Origin: JANNVZ01 sp046153915
Lineage (GTDB): Bacteria; Bacteroidota; Bacteroidia; Flavobacteriales_D; Sanyastnellaceae
Reading direction: 5' to 3'
Length of the DNA stretch: 27,381 nt
Assembly (NCBI GenBank): GCA_046153915.1
Contig: JBJXFC010000043.1
Span: 1-27,381 of the forward strand
Made by a program: the position numbers and the translations under genes. Numbering within the stretch: position 1 is the stretch's first letter; the number at the start of each line of letters is the position of its first letter. Shown one piece after another: positions 1 through 7,485 of the stretch. The notes beneath the pieces are model-generated. The model had not been told where the DNA came from, did not search any database, and saw nothing but the letters and a program-made list of their open reading frames with translations.

Positions 1-382
1 CTACAGATGTTAGTCGGCCCATACCGTGATAACCGCTTAAGGCAGTTGTTTGGTTGATATTGGTCCAGGATTGATCTCTATTGGCCAAAAGGGATTCCTG
101 AAGTTGATCATAAGCGCGCCGTTGCTCGACCATATTTGGGAAGCTACCATCGGGGTTGACGCGTGTGGACCAATACCACTCCCAACGCTTAAATCGGATG
201 TATTCATTGTCGGCATACAGGCCTTCCTGTGGAATGACTTTATCAGCAAAGTAGGATTCAGCCTGAGCAACAATGGAAGGAAAATCGCTGCCTTTTTCGG
301 GGGCAATCCGAAAAGGATTATTTTGAGCGGTAGCGGCTAAAAAACAGATGTAAAACGTGAGTGTGGTCCAAAATCGTTGCAT
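1..382 (-). CDS. Large secreted T9SS-type protein, N-terminal part only (runs off window)
   Basis: An open minus-strand frame starts with ATG at 382-380 and stays open to the window edge (127 codons seen, no stop). The first 19 residues are a signal peptide ending in an A-T-A-Q junction. Next comes the pattern F-PSIVAQAESYFAD, then KRWEWYWSTRVNPDGSFPN (roughly residues 64-82), and GYHGMGRLTSV at the edge. This opening is familiar from long Bacteroidota proteins that carry sortilin/VPS10-type beta-propeller repeats and end in a T9SS type A sorting domain. The part that would prove this lies outside the window, so the assignment rests on the N-terminal signature alone. The reading is clearly better than the shorter frames on either strand at the same place, because it begins with a clean signal peptide and has aromatic-rich, family-like sequence. 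Function is unknown; adhesion or an extracellular enzyme is possible. Confidence 0.72.
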   Translation of the reverse strand, partial: MQRFWTTLTFYICFLAATAQNNPFRIAPEKGSDFPSIVAQAESYFADKVIPQEGLYADNEYIRFKRWEWYWSTRVNPDGSFPNMVEQRRAYDQLQESLLANRDQSWTNINQTTALSGYHGMGRLTSV

Positions 383-649
383 AGTGCAAATAAACCACAG
401 GGATTTGCGAACATAAAATGAAAAAATGGGGATGCTTGGAATGGGAGTTTGCAGCAACTCCGAAATCACGTCTCCCACCCAGGCCGGGGATGTCCTGGAG
501 AGAGACAGCCATGGGCAGAAGTAATGTGATTGGATCCCGTGAATGTGATCTTTAGAAGCTACGAACATGTAAGGATCGACGGCTTCACAGAATCCAAATG
601 AGTCCTACTTTCTTTTTAGCGGCATTTCGGAATTTCCGCGATATAGTAT
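383..649. other. Intergenic region, no gene supported
   Basis: I see no convincing gene or RNA here. A 45-codon plus-strand frame from 418 has no recognisable protein character. The region should hold the promoter of the truncated minus-strand gene at the window edge, but I could not pick out a clean TAnnTTTG element at a sensible distance from its start codon. Confidence 0.5.
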
Positions 650-817
650 TCAGTCTTTGAGTGTAAGCCTCTTGTAGAATAAGTTCAATGTCTCAATTTC
701 CCTGGCACCAATTTCACCAATCAAATCACTATCAGCAGGGAAATGATTCAGAATAAAGATCTTGAAAATTTCATCCCTTTCCTTCTGGACCGGTTTGATT
801 TCTAAATCCTTATTCAT
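650..817 (-). CDS. Small orphan ORF, 55 residues, possibly a gene remnant
   Basis: ATG at 817-815, TGA at 652-650. The product is highly charged and helical-looking: it begins MNKDLEIKPVQKERDEIFKI and ends LNLFYKRLTLKD. It has normal amino-acid composition and no signal peptide or membrane segment. I do not recognise the family. An in-frame TGA lies seven codons upstream, so this ATG is the earliest possible start. Directly after the stop, the other two frames stay open for a further stretch with basic, protein-like sequence. A frameshifted remnant of a longer gene is therefore as likely as a genuine small protein. Its start lies 51 bp downstream of three 21-bp-spaced repeats that look like a LytTR binding site, which makes it a candidate target of the regulator encoded at 2614-3393. 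Confidence 0.4.
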   Translation of the reverse strand: MNKDLEIKPVQKERDEIFKIFILNHFPADSDLIGEIGAREIETLNLFYKRLTLKD

Positions 818-867
818 AAATATGTCCGAAATGTATCAGGAGTTTGACGGCAATAGAGGCGTTTCAA

Positions 868-918
868 ACGTTCGGTATGTTTTAGGCAACGGACGGTCGG
901 GATTTTGGAACGGACGGT
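868..918 (-). promoter_or_regulatory. Three 9-bp direct repeats with 21-bp period, LytTR-type site
   Basis: Read on the minus strand, ACCGTCCGT (918-910), ACCGTCCGT (897-889) and ACCGAACGT (876-868) start exactly 21 bp apart. LytTR-domain regulators bind pairs of 9-bp direct repeats separated by about 12 bp (consensus [TA][AC][CA]GTTN[AG][TG]). The first two copies match eight of nine positions and the third seven of nine. A related pair lies at 2582-2611. The orientation points toward the small ORF at 650-817 and the secreted-protein gene beyond it. Binding is inferred. Confidence 0.5.
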
Positions 919-922
919 AAAT

Positions 923-966
923 CTGGTCAGCCAATGACCAGTTTGTTTTGCAGATTTTTAATCTGC
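923..966 (-). terminator. Two tandem hairpins downstream of the membrane-protein gene
   Basis: Two perfect hairpins lie 22-65 nt past the stop at 988. One is 923-941 (7-bp stem CTGGTCA/TGACCAG, 5-nt loop). The other is 950-966 (GCAGATT/AATCTGC, 3-nt loop, extendable by one T-A pair). Neither is followed by a strong U-tract on the minus strand. They may be a weak terminator or a 3'-end stabiliser for the lipoprotein/membrane-protein operon. Confidence 0.35.
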
Positions 967-987
967 ATATCATAGCCGGGAATTGAA

Positions 988-1626
988 TTATGCAATACGC
1001 GGACCACCTTTACTTTTGCCAGCAACATGGAAGCCAATGGCAAAGATTATCATAGTCGCGGCATTTATTACTCGATGAACCATCCAGGCACCTTCAGCGA
1101 CTTCCTTGCTCATAATGCTGAAAATAAAAACGCTACAGAAAAAATAGAAAAAGATTCCTGATAAGAACCAAAAGTTGGGATTTTTCTCCAAAGGTGATTG
1201 ACTTTGCGTTAATTTATAGATTTGAAACGCAGCAATTGAGGATAAGAGTGCGGCTGTAACACCATCGTATAAACCAGTGTAAATATCGTTATCATGCGGA
1301 TCCTCAAGTAAAAATGTGGTTACGTACCAAAATATCGGAAGTCCGATTAGTAGAAGTTGGATCATCTTTTTTGGAATATGACTTTTTCCCATTTCACCAA
1401 GAAACCAGAGATAGAAGCCAACTTCAGTCAGAACAAAAACTAAATATACATTGTCGTGAAACTCGTCACTCAGCGGCAGATAATACTTTATATCCACAGT
1501 TGCACCCCAAATCAAAAAGAGCCCAAACCATTTTTGGGCTCCTTTTAGTACTTTAAAATTCCAGAAGTAAAAAAAGACTGGAATTTGGTTAATTAAAAAT
1601 GCTATTAAATAATAGTCTATTGTCAT
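988..1626 (-). CDS. Seven-helix integral membrane protein of unknown function
   Basis: The 212-residue product is almost entirely hydrophobic, with about seven predicted helices near residues 4-25, 30-46, 59-78, 85-107, 120-140, 151-173 and 183-203. It ends in a short basic tail. A segment near residue 148 (NPNFWFLSGIFFYFF) followed by W-M-V-H-R-V-I-N resembles small uncharacterised membrane proteins common in Bacteroidota, often found beside signalling genes; that resemblance is from memory. There is no recognisable enzymatic motif. Its ATG overlaps the stop of the upstream lipoprotein gene by 4 bp (ATGA), so the two are co-transcribed and probably translationally coupled. Their proximity to a LytS/LytTR pair whose kinase has almost no sensor region allows the guess that this protein takes part in sensing. 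That is inference only. Confidence 0.75.
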   Translation of the reverse strand: MTIDYYLIAFLINQIPVFFYFWNFKVLKGAQKWFGLFLIWGATVDIKYYLPLSDEFHDNVYLVFVLTEVGFYLWFLGEMGKSHIPKKMIQLLLIGLPIFWYVTTFLLEDPHDNDIYTGLYDGVTAALLSSIAAFQIYKLTQSQSPLEKNPNFWFLSGIFFYFFCSVFIFSIMSKEVAEGAWMVHRVINAATMIIFAIGFHVAGKSKGGPRIA

Positions 1627-2450
1627 GGGCGGGTTCTTTCCAAAAATAGCGCATAATGCGTTGAAGCAGCGGGATCCATTTTGACAAGTTTCATCTGATT
1701 TGTGCCGTTTGGTTTTGTGCTGGCCAGCATTACCCGCATCACGGAAGGATACATCGTCCCGTCATATCCCATCATCAATGCTATGTATGGAGCTGATGAC
1801 TGACTTAGCAATTCTTCTAATTCACCCCGATTGATAAAGCCATAAGGTACGGTGGAAAGTGAATCCTGTGCATTGTCGCCGTTCAAATCGCAAGTCAGCA
1901 CCGAAGCAAACCGCAATCGATCATCCAGTATTACCGAACCTTTTACTGTATCCAAAGTGGGGTAAGCAAATGATTCGTTATCTATGAAGGTGTCGAATGA
2001 AGTGGCTTTGAATTTATACCCTCCACTGCCCACAGGATAAAAACTCTCCGCTTTAAGAAGGCTGTCAGACAAGTCTGTTGCACCCGACATTCCGAGATAA
2101 AACTTATTGTCGCTGTTTAAACATAAGTGAAGGTAAACACCCTTTACATCTTCATTAGCCAATTGTTTTTGGATGGACTGGGTGGTTAAAAAACTACCGA
2201 AAAACAAGGTGTCCAGACGCGGATTGCAATTGCAGTCGATGTAATCATTGCCTAAGAATTTTAAAACATTGTAGCTGATCTTATGCACTGAGGTAGCTTC
2301 CAGGCAAGAACCTGGTGGTGGCGCAGCGACTGATAAATTCATCTTTGATGCACTTTCATCGACTGACTTGCCGGAGTCGGGACCAGAACACCCTACACCA
2401 AGTAGAACAATAAACAAAAACAGGGAGGAAGACCATTTTACTTTTTTCAT
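1623..2450 (-). CDS. Predicted lipoprotein of unknown function
   Basis: The product has 275 residues. An N-terminal KK plus hydrophobic stretch ends in LGVGC, so Cys21 is the likely lipid-anchored residue. The lipobox is loose (leucine at -4 rather than -3), which is tolerated in Bacteroidota. After it comes SGPDSGKSVDES, a low-complexity tether. The mature part contains a compact DCNCNP motif and further cysteines, but I recognise no domain. The segment DLNGDNAQD near residue 200 resembles a calcium-binding loop. The gene is the first of a two-gene operon with the membrane protein, overlapping it by 4 bp. The 163-bp gap upstream carries a pair of 21-bp-spaced repeats of the type proposed as LytTR binding sites, immediately after the response-regulator gene ends. 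The lipoprotein/membrane pair may therefore be an output of that two-component system. Confidence 0.75.
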   Translation of the reverse strand: MKKVKWSSSLFLFIVLLGVGCSGPDSGKSVDESASKMNLSVAAPPPGSCLEATSVHKISYNVLKFLGNDYIDCNCNPRLDTLFFGSFLTTQSIQKQLANEDVKGVYLHLCLNSDNKFYLGMSGATDLSDSLLKAESFYPVGSGGYKFKATSFDTFIDNESFAYPTLDTVKGSVILDDRLRFASVLTCDLNGDNAQDSLSTVPYGFINRGELEELLSQSSAPYIALMMGYDGTMYPSVMRVMLASTKPNGTNQMKLVKMDPAASTHYALFLERTRP

Positions 2451-2581
2451 ATAGATTTGAAATTAAAATTTACAAACTAAATCTATATTCTTAGTATCCT
2501 CAGTTCGGATGAATACACTGCAAGTATCATTTTTTTTGAAGTGAAAAACTAAGAAATATGTTTTTTGGTAGTTGAAACAGA

Positions 2582-2611
2582 ACGAGCGGTCGGTTCTATC
2601 TGACGGATGGT
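2582..2611 (-). promoter_or_regulatory. Pair of 9-bp direct repeats, 21-bp period, LytTR-type site
   Basis: On the minus strand ACCATCCGT (2611-2603) and ACCGCTCGT (2590-2582) start exactly 21 bp apart, the same form (ACC[GA]NNCGT) and spacing as the triplet at 868-918. The pair lies between the response-regulator stop (2614) and the lipoprotein start (2450), 132-161 bp upstream of that start. That is a reasonable distance for an upstream activator site. Match to the published LytTR half-site consensus is seven and eight of nine positions. Confidence 0.5.
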
Positions 2612-2613
2612 AA

Positions 2614-3393
2614 TTATTTGATGATATTACCTGTGGTCATCTTAAGTACGAATTCATCTCGCCTTCGTCTTGCAACTTCTGCTTCCGAATTGTCTGTCAT
2701 TCGGATAGTGCCGTCCGATTTTTTATAGGAAATGACATGCGTCAAATTCACCAAAGAAGAGACGTGTATTCTGAAAAATCCATACTCGCTCAATAAATCG
2801 TCGTATTCCTGTATCGTTTTTGAAACAACTACCTGAACACCTCCCAGCAGGAAAAAATTGGTATATGATTTACTCGACTCGATACGAACCACATCCCGAG
2901 GTAAAGTAATGTGAAAGCCATTGCCTGTTGGTAAAACCAGTTTCTTTTCTGGTTCCGCCAAATCCATATTCTGAATCATATTCCTCACGCCTACTCCTGT
3001 CGAGTCGTGGTTAACCTTGTTCAGAAACTTCTCAATCACTTTTGCAAGATCTTCATCCGAAAAGGGCTTCAATAAAAAGTCGATAGCGTTGTATTGAAAT
3101 GCTTTGAAGGCATATGTATCAAAGGATGTACAAAAAACCACTTCAAAGTCGATTTTCTTGCCTTGTTCTTTGAGTTCTTTCAAAAGTTCGAACCCAGTTT
3201 TACCCGGCATTATCATGTCCAGAAAAATTAAGTCGGGCGTGTTGGTCTGTAGAAAATCCAGAGCCGCATCAACATTAGCGCAGACACCAATCAAGCGAAG
3301 TTCCGGATGGTTCTCAGCCAGTTTTTTTCCGAGATGAGCCTGTTGGGCTGGTTCGTCATCTACAATTAAGACCTGAAATGTTTTCTTAGTCAT
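2614..3393 (-). CDS. Response regulator, REC + LytTR DNA-binding domain
   Basis: A 259-residue LytR/AlgR-type regulator. The receiver domain (about residues 5-125) has the acidic pair D12/D13, phospho-acceptor D59 in LIFLDMIMPG, T89 and K109 (LLKP), so all key residues are intact. A LytTR DNA-binding domain fills about residues 150-255, with the typical VVRIESSKSYTNFF and FFRIHVSSLVNL signatures. I start at the ATG 3393-3391, which gives MTKKTFQVLIVDDE. A longer frame from 3513 would add 40 residues lying wholly inside the kinase gene and foreign to the family. The start overlaps the kinase stop by 8 bp, so kinase and regulator are translationally coupled. Candidate binding sites are the 21-bp-spaced repeats at 2582-2611 and 868-918. 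Confidence 0.93.
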   Translation of the reverse strand: MTKKTFQVLIVDDEPAQQAHLGKKLAENHPELRLIGVCANVDAALDFLQTNTPDLIFLDMIMPGKTGFELLKELKEQGKKIDFEVVFCTSFDTYAFKAFQYNAIDFLLKPFSDEDLAKVIEKFLNKVNHDSTGVGVRNMIQNMDLAEPEKKLVLPTGNGFHITLPRDVVRIESSKSYTNFFLLGGVQVVVSKTIQEYDDLLSEYGFFRIHVSSLVNLTHVISYKKSDGTIRMTDNSEAEVARRRRDEFVLKMTTGNIIK

Positions 3394-4210
3394 ATGCTGA
3401 TAGTAATGGTAAGTATACCAGAACTTTTCGTCCCGTATAGTTTCCTTGTGCATCATGGAGCGTCTTAATTTCGATGCGGGCCTGTGTGTTTTCTTTTTTG
3501 TTGATTGCAGCAAGTCGATCTTGGGTAATGGATGAACCCAGACTCATTTTTTTTGTCTCACCATCGGTATTCCCATTTTCGATTTTGGTTCCATTCCCAT
3601 TGTCTGTAACAGAAATCATCATTTCCTTGTCGAGTTTGTTGACCTCTATGCCAATTCTGCCTTTGCCGGGATTGGTCATGGCACCATGCAAAATCGCATT
3701 CTCAACGATAGGCTGCAAAATCAATGGAGGTATGAGCAGAGATTCTGAATCTTCAAGGTGGTTGTTGATCTCAAATTGAAACTGATGCCCAGATCTCATT
3801 TGCTCCAATTGAATATAGGTTTCAAGAATTTTCATGTCCTCATCTACTGTTACGAGTTCCTCCAGAGAATTTTCGAGTACTCGTCGCATGAGATAAGAAA
3901 ATTTCACCAGGTAGTCGCCTGCCAATCGGGTTTCATTTTCCAAAATGAAATGGTGGATGCTGTTGAGGCAATTGAAAATAAAATGGGGATTGATTTGCGC
4001 GCGAAGTGCTCTCATCTCCAATTCCACTTTTTCTCTTTGCACGGCCATCTCACGTCGCTGTCTTGAAAAGACAAAAAAGAAAAAAGCAAACGCAAGCAAA
4101 AAAGGTGGGAGTGTATACAAAGCCACCTGACTTGTCATATCCAATGTTTCAGCACGTGCAGGTGTGGTGTGCACGATCAAACACAACAAACAGACTACCG
4201 CCGGCTTCAT
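3386..4210 (-). CDS. LytS/YehU-family sensor histidine kinase with minimal sensor region
   Basis: 274 residues. A signal peptide (1-20, ending ARA) is followed by a few periplasmic residues and one transmembrane helix (about 29-49), then a short coiled coil. The His_kinase domain has the signature RAQINPHFIFN with phospho-acceptor H76, and the ATPase part has the N-box LILQPIVENAILHG with N171 and a glycine-containing DNGNG motif near residue 200. The overall layout is that of kinases paired with LytTR regulators, and the pair is confirmed by the 8-bp overlap with the regulator gene. Most Bacteroidota relatives carry TPR, two-component propeller or 7TM sensor domains in front of this core. 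Here the extracytoplasmic part is only about eight residues, so the signal probably comes through the membrane or from a partner protein. Confidence 0.92.
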   Translation of the reverse strand: MKPAVVCLLCLIVHTTPARAETLDMTSQVALYTLPPFLLAFAFFFFVFSRQRREMAVQREKVELEMRALRAQINPHFIFNCLNSIHHFILENETRLAGDYLVKFSYLMRRVLENSLEELVTVDEDMKILETYIQLEQMRSGHQFQFEINNHLEDSESLLIPPLILQPIVENAILHGAMTNPGKGRIGIEVNKLDKEMMISVTDNGNGTKIENGNTDGETKKMSLGSSITQDRLAAINKKENTQARIEIKTLHDAQGNYTGRKVLVYLPLLSAYD

Positions 4211-4241
4211 TCAAAAGGATTTAGTGAGTGAAAATCAAAGT

Positions 4242-4260
4242 TGTAGGCATTACACCTACA
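4242..4260. promoter_or_regulatory. Inverted repeat TGTAGG-N7-CCTACA upstream of the kinase gene
   Basis: A perfect 6-bp inverted repeat with a 7-nt centre lies 32-50 bp upstream of the histidine-kinase ATG. It could be an operator or a hairpin in the leader RNA. No U-tract follows, so it is not an obvious terminator or attenuator. Confidence 0.3.
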
Positions 4261-4398
4261 CTCCGATTCCTTGTGCACGAAGTTAATGAGGTGAATTGCC
4301 TTTTGCCATTAAACTATTGTTTTCTATTTCCGAAAACGCAATAACTGGCGACAAAACAAATTCTTGAGTCGATAAATGCGGATTTTTAACCGCCAAGA

Positions 4399-5223
4399 TT
4401 ATTGCGAGATGTATTCGAATTTACGAATTACAATTTCATGATCGAGTCCATTGCTTGGTCCAGAGGCAACATTTGCAAGTGTCCAGAAGTTGATGCGTGC
4501 ATTGGTATGTTCGCCTGGAGCTGGTATAACAACGGGCTGAGAAAACAATCCGTTTTCTTCCTTTACCCGAGCGGGATGGTCTAAGTCGAATTCCCAGGTT
4601 GCAAAAGGTGTGGAATTTTGGAAGTCCTCGCCCGAATAACTGGCCCACGAAATCAAAGTGTCGGTCCAGGTAAATAGATGTGTTGTTACTCCTTCAAGCA
4701 ACGTCGAATCAACCATAGCCTGATGTGAGCGCTCTGCATAATAGGTTCCAAAAAACACCGGCTGAACAGACATCGTTAAGGGATTTTTATCAGAGGCTAC
4801 TCCCCATTTCGAAAACTCGATGTCTACCTCGCTGTTGGCTTGCGAGAAAAAGGTGCTGTCGTCCCATGTAAATAAACCAAGAACCACATTGCTTGCAAAA
4901 TCAAGTGGATTGCCTTGGATGGTGAATGCATAAGTGCCATAACCAAATGCCTCTTGGGATATTACTTCGGATGAATACCAGAGATTGTCGTCGTGTTTGG
5001 TAATGTGCATGTGCAGATATCCATTTTCATCTACCCATACATTCTCATAGGCATCCGAAAAACGATTGGGACCAGGACCATTGTATCCTGATTTGATATT
5101 CCATTGCCGACCACTGAAATGCACGATGTCACCTTTGCGACCAAGTATATCATTGGGGTCTGATTGTTTGCAACCTGCATACAAAGCCAGAATCAAAATG
5201 AATAACAAATAGGAGTATTTCAT
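4399..5223 (-). CDS. GH16-family glucanase lipoprotein
   Basis: 274 residues. The signal peptide ends LYAGC, with Cys18 as lipid anchor, followed by KQSDPNDI, an acidic patch of the sort that directs lipoproteins to the cell surface in Bacteroidota. A concanavalin-like domain fills the rest. NSEVDIEFSKWG carries the ExDxE catalytic triplet of GH16 (E132 nucleophile, D134, E136 acid/base), preceded by the family-like FGYGTYAFTI. GH16 enzymes are retaining endo-glycosidases acting on beta-1,3- or mixed-linkage glucans, agar, carrageenan and others. The neighbours (GH3, GH158-like enzyme) favour a beta-1,3-glucan. It is the last gene of the locus and starts inside the GH3 stop codon (ATGA, 4-bp overlap). 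A weak hairpin follows its stop. Confidence 0.82.
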   Translation of the reverse strand: MKYSYLLFILILALYAGCKQSDPNDILGRKGDIVHFSGRQWNIKSGYNGPGPNRFSDAYENVWVDENGYLHMHITKHDDNLWYSSEVISQEAFGYGTYAFTIQGNPLDFASNVVLGLFTWDDSTFFSQANSEVDIEFSKWGVASDKNPLTMSVQPVFFGTYYAERSHQAMVDSTLLEGVTTHLFTWTDTLISWASYSGEDFQNSTPFATWEFDLDHPARVKEENGLFSQPVVIPAPGEHTNARINFWTLANVASGPSNGLDHEIVIRKFEYISQ

Positions 5224-7484
5224 TTGACAGAATATTGAATGGTGGTTTTTTGTGAGCCTATATAAATATCATAAGCACCATCTTCAAGCGGTTGTTTCAG
5301 CTCACGCATTATTTTAGAAAAATCCAAAAGAAATTCAAATGAATTTGATTTGTTTGCAGGTAGATCAATCTTGGAGAAAGCAATTAGTTTCTTAACGGAT
5401 GGTGTGGTGCTTGCGTAGTGATCTCTGGAAAAGATGAGGATGCTTTCATTTGCATTACGTGCACTCTTATTCTCAATTTCTACTGTTAGCTCAAGTGGCA
5501 TATCGCCAGAGAGGTTAGTCGTTTTTGCAGATAATGACTTGTAAATAATCTCTGAATACGACAATCCATAACCAAATTCCCATTGCGGCTTGAAAGCTTT
5601 ATCGCCAAATTGCTGGTCGATAGCTTCGGTGTATTTGTGATCGTAGGTGAGCAGACTATTGTTGTAACGTGGATAGGTAAAAGGCAGCTTGCCACATGGA
5701 TTAGCCTTGCCCACAAGAATTTCAGCCAAAGCATCTCCACCAAATTCACCTGGTTGATATGCCATTACCACGGCCGCACATTTATCAGCAATCTCACGCA
5801 CAATGCGCGGACGATTTTCTACCATTACAAGTACTACCGGCTTGCCTGTGCTGATCAAAGCCAGCACATAATCGATCTGCGCCTGAGGCAAATCAAGATC
5901 ATCGATGTCTCCTGGCTTTTCTGTTGAAGGCAATTCTCCGATACAAGCCACGATGATATCTGCTTTCTTAGAAGCTTCTAAAGCCGCATCCAGGTTGGTG
6001 ATTTTTTCCAACTCACAACCTTCAACCAATTCAACCGAACCAGTGCATTGTTGTTTGAGCGCTTCATAAATCGTATTGCGGGAGGTATCATCCCATTTTG
6101 CATCTGTTCCTTGCCAGGTGCGTGTCCAGGCGCCGTTGAGCAAGGTCAACGCATTGGCCGAAGGACCTGTAACGAGAATATTCTTTCCGGCGTCAAAAGG
6201 CAATGTGTTGTTTTTATTTTCCAAAAGTGTGATTGATCCGAGTGCAATCTTTTTGGACAAAGATTGATGTTCTGCAGAACCAAACTTTGGATAATCAGCA
6301 ATAGCTGGGACTTTATCTGCTTTGAGTATGCCTAGTTTTTTCTTCAACTCCAAGATTCTGCGCACCGAAGTATTCAATCGCTCTTCGGAGATTTTCCCTT
6401 CTTTGGTTAATTCAATCAACAAATCCGAAAAATTATAATCGTTGGGAACCATGCACATATCAATGCCTGCCTCGATGGACAATAGAACAGCATCTTTAAG
6501 TGTTGGTGCTACTCTGTGATTGACTTGCAGTTTGATGATGTCCTCCCAGTCTGTAACTGCGACTCCTTTAAATCCCAATTCTGTTCTCAGCAAATCAGTA
6601 AGTATTCGTTTATCTGCATGCACGGGTGTGCCATTAATCTCTCCACTGTTAATCATCACCGTCATGGCGCCTGTTTCTATAGCACGCTTGAAGGAAGGTA
6701 AAAATATTTCGCGAAGTTGATTGTCTGGGATATAAGCTGGTGTTCTGTCTTTTCCTGTGCGCATTCCGCTGTATCCCAGAAAATGTTTCATACAGGCAGC
6801 GACATGATTTTTATCTACGTCTGCATCAAATCCTGCATGCTGATACCCAACAACACATGCGTGTCCCATCTGTGTGCAAACCAACGGATCTTCGCCATAG
6901 GTTTCGAAAAATCGCGACCACAATGGATTTCTGCCAACATCCAGCACTGGCGAAAAGTTCCATGGAATGCCTGCTGCTCGTGTTTCATACGCGGTGACTT
7001 CGGCCGCCTGCTTTACAAGATCTTTGTCGAAACTGGCAGCTTGCGCAAGTTGCTGAGGAAACAACGTTGAGCCCATCACATAGTTTGCACCGTGGATAGC
7101 ATCGATACCGTAAAGAACCGGAATTTTGAGGCGCGTTTCGGTTGTCGCTATTTTCTGAATTCCGCTAATGAGTTCATGCCATTGTTCTCGTGGATACGCG
7201 TGACCACCGCAATTGAGAATAGATCCAACGTGATACTGAACAAGTGCTTTGCGCAATTTCACCATATCCAGATGATGCGGTTCTACAAGATTGTAAACCT
7301 CTCCTTCACAAACAACATCGAGATTGAGTTGGGTCATCTGCCCTACTTTCTCTTCGATGGTCATCGATTGGATGAGCGCTTCAATTTCATTACCTGAAGT
7401 GCTATTTGTGACAGGTTTACTTGATGAACAAGCCACGATGGTAGCAATGGCTATGCCCGTTACAATTAAGAAACGTTGTTTCAT
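5220..7484 (-). CDS. bglX: GH3 beta-glucosidase, BglX type, lipoprotein
   Basis: 754 residues, full length for BglX-type enzymes. A lipobox IVAC (Cys19) is followed by SSSKP without acidic residues, which suggests a periplasmic-facing anchor. The N-terminal TIM barrel (about 35-390) shows D128 (GIDAIHG), the YGEDP motif (E198, D199), the K233-H234 pair, and the nucleophile D312 in VAVTDWED. The second alpha/beta domain (about 420-630) contains YQPGEFGGDALAEIL, where the glutamate is the candidate acid/base, and GKLPFTYPRY. A fibronectin III-like domain closes the protein. It removes terminal beta-linked glucose from oligosaccharides, presumably those released by the GH16 and GH158-like enzymes. 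One nucleotide separates it from the CBM9-like gene upstream, and it overlaps the GH16 gene by 4 bp. Confidence 0.93.
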   Translation of the reverse strand: MKQRFLIVTGIAIATIVACSSSKPVTNSTSGNEIEALIQSMTIEEKVGQMTQLNLDVVCEGEVYNLVEPHHLDMVKLRKALVQYHVGSILNCGGHAYPREQWHELISGIQKIATTETRLKIPVLYGIDAIHGANYVMGSTLFPQQLAQAASFDKDLVKQAAEVTAYETRAAGIPWNFSPVLDVGRNPLWSRFFETYGEDPLVCTQMGHACVVGYQHAGFDADVDKNHVAACMKHFLGYSGMRTGKDRTPAYIPDNQLREIFLPSFKRAIETGAMTVMINSGEINGTPVHADKRILTDLLRTELGFKGVAVTDWEDIIKLQVNHRVAPTLKDAVLLSIEAGIDMCMVPNDYNFSDLLIELTKEGKISEERLNTSVRRILELKKKLGILKADKVPAIADYPKFGSAEHQSLSKKIALGSITLLENKNNTLPFDAGKNILVTGPSANALTLLNGAWTRTWQGTDAKWDDTSRNTIYEALKQQCTGSVELVEGCELEKITNLDAALEASKKADIIVACIGELPSTEKPGDIDDLDLPQAQIDYVLALISTGKPVVLVMVENRPRIVREIADKCAAVVMAYQPGEFGGDALAEILVGKANPCGKLPFTYPRYNNSLLTYDHKYTEAIDQQFGDKAFKPQWEFGYGLSYSEIIYKSLSAKTTNLSGDMPLELTVEIENKSARNANESILIFSRDHYASTTPSVKKLIAFSKIDLPANKSNSFEFLLDFSKIMRELKQPLEDGAYDIYIGSQKTTIQYSVK

Positions 7485-7485
7485 T

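Noticed and set aside
37..340. Two overlapping frames (minus 37-306 and plus 50-340) at the left edge
   Set aside because: Both lie over the truncated secreted-protein gene (1-382), which has a signal peptide and family-like sequence; the other frames have neither.
318..512. Minus-strand frame of 64 codons
   Set aside because: It overlaps the start of the truncated secreted-protein gene and has no recognisable protein features.
418..555. Plus-strand frame of about 45 codons
   Set aside because: Random-looking composition, no start context, no neighbour to suggest a role.
828..920. Plus-strand peptide frame covering the 21-bp repeats
   Set aside because: Only about 29 codons; the periodic signal is better explained as DNA direct repeats.
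2579..2597. Inverted repeat AGAAC-N9-GTTCT
   Set aside because: Five-bp arms are weak and the site overlaps the better-supported 21-bp direct repeat; kept only as a possible coincidence.
3394..3513. N-terminal 40-residue extension of the response regulator
   Set aside because: It lies entirely within the kinase gene and the receiver domain starts right after the downstream ATG at 3393.
4380..4400. Short GCGG...CCGC hairpin after the GH16 gene as terminator
   Set aside because: Only a four-bp perfect stem and no strong U-tract; too weak to call as a feature.
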